Below, in pieces: positions 28,476-30,505 of a stretch of DNA of 30,505 bases. The notes below the pieces were generated by a model. It saw only the letters and a list, made by a program, of their open reading frames with translations. It was not told where the DNA came from and did not search any database. The stretch is from Apostichopus parvimensis (taxonomy: Eukaryota > Echinodermata > Holothuroidea > Aspidochirotida > Stichopodidae): NCBI GenBank assembly GCA_000934455.1, contig KN882336.1:174270-204774 (forward strand), given 5' to 3'. The stretch's first letter is position 1, and every line of letters begins with the position of its first letter. Made by a program: the position numbers and the translations under genes.

Positions 28476-28913
28476 TTATGTTATAAAATTGTAGGTCTTG
28501 GAAAGAACATTGGTTGCAGAGGAATGCAATTTCTCTCTGGGTGGAAACAAGCTCCTTGTAAAAAGATATGGAAATTTCCTTGGTACATTTAACGTGGGTC
28601 CATCACAGTTAACGGCTTTACTGGTGGCGATAACACCCTTAGAGCAGGCAACACAAGGATTTTTAGGTGAGCGTTTCCCTGATGGACCGGGGTTAGTTTC
28701 AATGTCCCCACTTCTTAATAGATATAAAATCAGGATACTCAGAATGTTGTATGACTTCTTTTGGTGGAATGTAATGGATGACGGTGTCCTCCCGAAGGTT
28801 AAAGAGAGAACCAGGTTCTCGTGGAGCCTGTGAACAGTGTTGGTCTCGGTGGTGAAGGTCAATGAGAAATTAATTAAACCTTCCCTACAATTTACTTGTT
28901 TTCTTTCCACCAA
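28476..28913 (-). pseudogene. 2A-LINE N-terminal segment with 2A peptide and PHD-like finger
   Basis: A 145-codon frame ends at 28476. Residues 55-66 are hydrophobic (YNILSILILYLL), followed by RSGDIETNPGP (2A peptide, residues 67-77) and NPCVACSKGVIATSKAVNCD. The latter is the first half of a Cys-rich PHD-like finger (C..C......K...CD). The second half appears one frame over and then returns as ATNVLSKTYNF. About 30 codons further, another frame reads FQDLQFYNINVNEDDPPNFA and a stop, leading into the endonuclease. The start is not certain, since the protein may extend upstream of 28913. Confidence 0.8.
28683..28709 (-). other. 2A ribosome-skipping peptide coding site (GDIETNPGP)
   Basis: The nine codons match the core 2A motif D-x-E-x-N-P-G-P, with a hydrophobic stretch and LLRSG before it. 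In APE-type LINEs of several animals such a 2A at the N-terminus acts co-translationally, separating a short leader from the rest. The motif here is intact although the element is not. Confidence 0.9.
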
Positions 28914-29188
28914 TATTGTGCAGTTATAAACGCTGCTTAGGAGTCATATATGTCGAGTTGTCAAGAGACTGCAGACACCATGTTTGGAGTTACGTTGACA
29001 ACGCTCGGCCTGAACAAACAATGAGCATATATGACAGGTATTATTGTAATGGGATTCACTCTTATTTCTTATCACAGAAAGGTGTTGTTTTCCACTACAA
29101 ACATCATTCTGTTTTCAGCATTGTAGTAGGCAGCACTGTATCTACTTATCCGCCTTACTGTATCCGCGGTACAGTTTCATTGGTTACG
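28914..29188. other. No recognisable gene
   Basis: About 275 bases between the LINE and the minisatellite. It may contain the LINE 5' UTR, but no boundary or motif was recognised. Confidence 0.3.
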
Positions 29189-29328
29189 TCTCTATGTTCC
29201 GACGTCTCTATGTTCCGACGTCTCTATGTTCCGACGTCTCTATGTTCCGACGTCTCTATGTTCCGACGTCTCTTTGTTCCGACGTCTCTTTGTTCCGACG
29301 TCTCTTTGTTCCGACGTCTCTATGTTGG
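29189..29328. repeat. 16-bp minisatellite (TCTCTATGTTCCGACG)
   Basis: Eight full 16-bp units from 29189 to 29316, then a partial unit to 29328. Units 1-5 read TCTCTATGTTCCGACG, units 6-8 read TCTCTTTGTTCCGACG, and the partial unit returns to the first type. The units are otherwise identical. Confidence 0.97.
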
Positions 29329-29329
29329 A

Positions 29330-30060
29330 GCAAAATTTTTTCGGACCCATTTTTTGGGGACCCATTTCTTTTCGGACTTAAATTTTTGGGACGGATTTTT
29401 TTTTTGCACCTTAATTTTTATTGGGGGAAACCAATTTTTGGGACCAACATTTGTTCTGACCTAATTTTTGGGGGTACTCAATGCTTTTGGACGACATTTT
29501 TTTGGACCCAATTTTTTGGCTGGGACTCATTTCTTTTTTTAAGGGGGATCTAAATTTTTCGGCCCCTGTTTTTTGGGATGGTTTTTTTTCGGGGGTAGTA
29601 CCAATTTTTTGGACCAACATTTTTTTCAGCCTTTTTTTGGGGGGTGGCTTTTTTTACCCACATTTTTCGGACCACATTATTTTTGGGACTAAATATTTTG
29701 GACCCGTTTTTTTTTGGGGGGGGGGGCTTTTTTTTACCCCCATTTTTCGGAACATTATTTTTGGGACTAAATATTTTGGACCCCTCATTTTTTCTGACCT
29801 CATTTTTGTTAAGGGGACTAAATTTTTTTGAACGCACCAAATTTTTTGGACGATAAAAAACAAAATTGTTATGACCCAAATAGTGCTTGTGACCGAAAAC
29901 TGCTTGTCACCCCAAATTGAAATTTACCAAAATTTGGTTCACCAAAAAAGGTTTTGGGCCAAATGAATTTTCGAATAAAATGTCTTAAGATTTAGACCAA
30001 AATATGTTGTAGGCCTACCATTTTTTGTGGTGGGCAGTGGCCTGCGCAAATGTTTTTTTT
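29330..30060. repeat. T-rich array punctuated by GGACC and GGGAC
   Basis: Irregular repeats of T or A runs with GGACC, GGGAC and GGGG blocks about every 15-30 bases. One larger duplication is clear: CATTTTTCGGA...TTATTTTTGGGACTAAATA...GGACCC near 29660-29705 recurs near 29740-29785. Open frames on both strands arise from the lack of stop codons in the motif. It resembles a degenerate satellite. I see no coding evidence. Confidence 0.8.
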
Positions 30061-30076
30061 TGGGGGGGGGTGCAAT

Positions 30077-30098
30077 AGCCCCGCTCAACCTCGGGGCT
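30077..30098. repeat. GC-rich hairpin AGCCCCG / CGGGGCT
   Basis: A perfect 7-bp stem (30077-30083 with 30092-30098) around an 8-nt loop CTCAACCT. Confidence 0.7.
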
Positions 30099-30126
30099 CA
30101 GTCGGTTGAATTTGAAAAGAAATTAA

Positions 30127-30151
30127 GGTGGTGGTGGTGGTGGGGGGGGGG
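30127..30151 (+). repeat. G-rich GGT repeat and G-run
   Basis: Five to six GGT units followed by a run of about ten G. The sequence could form a G-quadruplex on the plus strand. A run of more than nine identical bases is also prone to length error. Confidence 0.7.
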
Positions 30152-30505
30152 AATGCCAGTCGGGGGAATTGGGTACTTGGCCAGAATCAGATGCCAGAAT
30201 CACTAATTAAGCGAAAGAGACGAGAAATGTTAACTTTTTTTTTCCCTTGTCGAACTGGCCAATTAAATACGAAATACTTTTTGGGGAGAAGCCTATTTCA
30301 GACACTTCGTGCTTCAAGTTATTTTTATTTTTAGTTGGCAATGGGTGTGCGCCACAAGTTGTTGCGACGTGGATCCTAGTTTCACAACATTGGAATGTAA
30401 AAGGCATTGAATAAGAGATATTTCCAACTACTTTACATCATGTCTCGTTTCGAGAGTCATAGCAACATGTGGTTCTATTTTGATCTACGAACCCTCGTTT
30501 ATCGA
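30152..30505. other. No recognisable gene
   Basis: The last 350 bases show only short open frames and no motif I recognise on either strand. Confidence 0.35.

Larger units (their letters stand above)
25037..28913 (-). mobile_element. CR1/L2-group LINE with 2A peptide, decayed and interrupted
   Basis: On the minus strand, 5' to 3': an N-terminal segment with a 2A peptide and PHD-like Cys cluster (28913-28476), AP endonuclease (28386-27988 and decayed beyond), a linker (27562-27336), an interruption by a second LINE (27335-26173), linker and RT (26172-25380), a damaged motif C, and a C-terminal domain (25279-25037). Many frameshifts and stops show it is dead. The text after motif C jumps to SWFTGFNKTLKKKLQ, so a block of coding sequence is missing near 25340. 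The 3' end is lost at 25036, where a hAT-like terminus begins. APE-type LINEs with 2A sequences are known from sea urchin and other animals, which fits the proposed host. Confidence 0.85.

Noticed and set aside
29189..29328. CRISPR-like array
   Set aside because: The 16-bp units are directly adjacent with no spacers, in a eukaryotic context; this is a minisatellite.
29411..29879. Several 70-119 codon open frames in the T-rich array
   Set aside because: Low-complexity translation of the repeat, open on both strands, with no domain.

Overview
This is an animal nuclear genome fragment, not a prokaryotic one. It is AT-rich, intron-rich and full of decayed transposons, and it has one assembly gap (N at 14347-15326). 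The mix suggests an invertebrate deuterostome, most likely an echinoderm: a CR1/L2-type LINE carrying a 2A peptide, a Tx1-type LINE, a multi-exon KDZ transposase, a G2E3-like HECT ligase, and many intronic AGGTCA-rich repeats. The species is inference only.

Left part (1-12.0 kb). The window opens inside a plus-strand L1/Tx1-group LINE (1-1791). A second, 5'-truncated copy of its 3' end lies at 10964-11469. Between and around them, on the minus strand, about fifteen small exons from 12000 down to 1990 encode a KDZ (Kyakuja-Dileera-Zisupton) transposase-like protein. They appear in the expected order: Cys-rich N-terminus, a WPSSAKGP segment, an ACPACP motif, SLDANFGL, GVFGSACRHG, YDIAC, YGLTDGEG, and a C-terminal QAIAQR region. 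Many splice sites and exon phases still fit, but frameshifts, stops and a LINE insertion show that this copy is decayed. A perfect 32-bp foldback sits in one of its introns.

Middle (12.0-15.5 kb). A 26-bp-period satellite (12240-12780) contains about eleven perfect CCATATATGG sites. It is followed by unrecognised sequence, the gap, and a second ATATCTGGC-type satellite of 65-bp period emerging from the gap. The gap is therefore probably a collapsed array.

Right-middle (15.5-22.6 kb). A plus-strand host-type gene has six recognisable exons with consistent splice phases. It encodes a UIM and a short HECT domain with its catalytic cysteine (G2E3-like ubiquitin ligase). Its introns and 3' flank hold several copies of a repeat rich in nuclear-receptor-like AGGTCA direct repeats.

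Right end (24.9-30.5 kb). A minus-strand CR1/L2-group LINE has a 2A peptide (GDIETNPGP), a PHD-like finger, an APE endonuclease and an RT. It is interrupted by a second L2-like LINE 3' fragment in the same orientation and cut at its 3' end by a probable hAT-type terminus. Beyond it lie a 16-bp minisatellite and a long T-rich, GGACC-punctuated array. No RNA genes, CRISPR arrays or bacterial features were seen.
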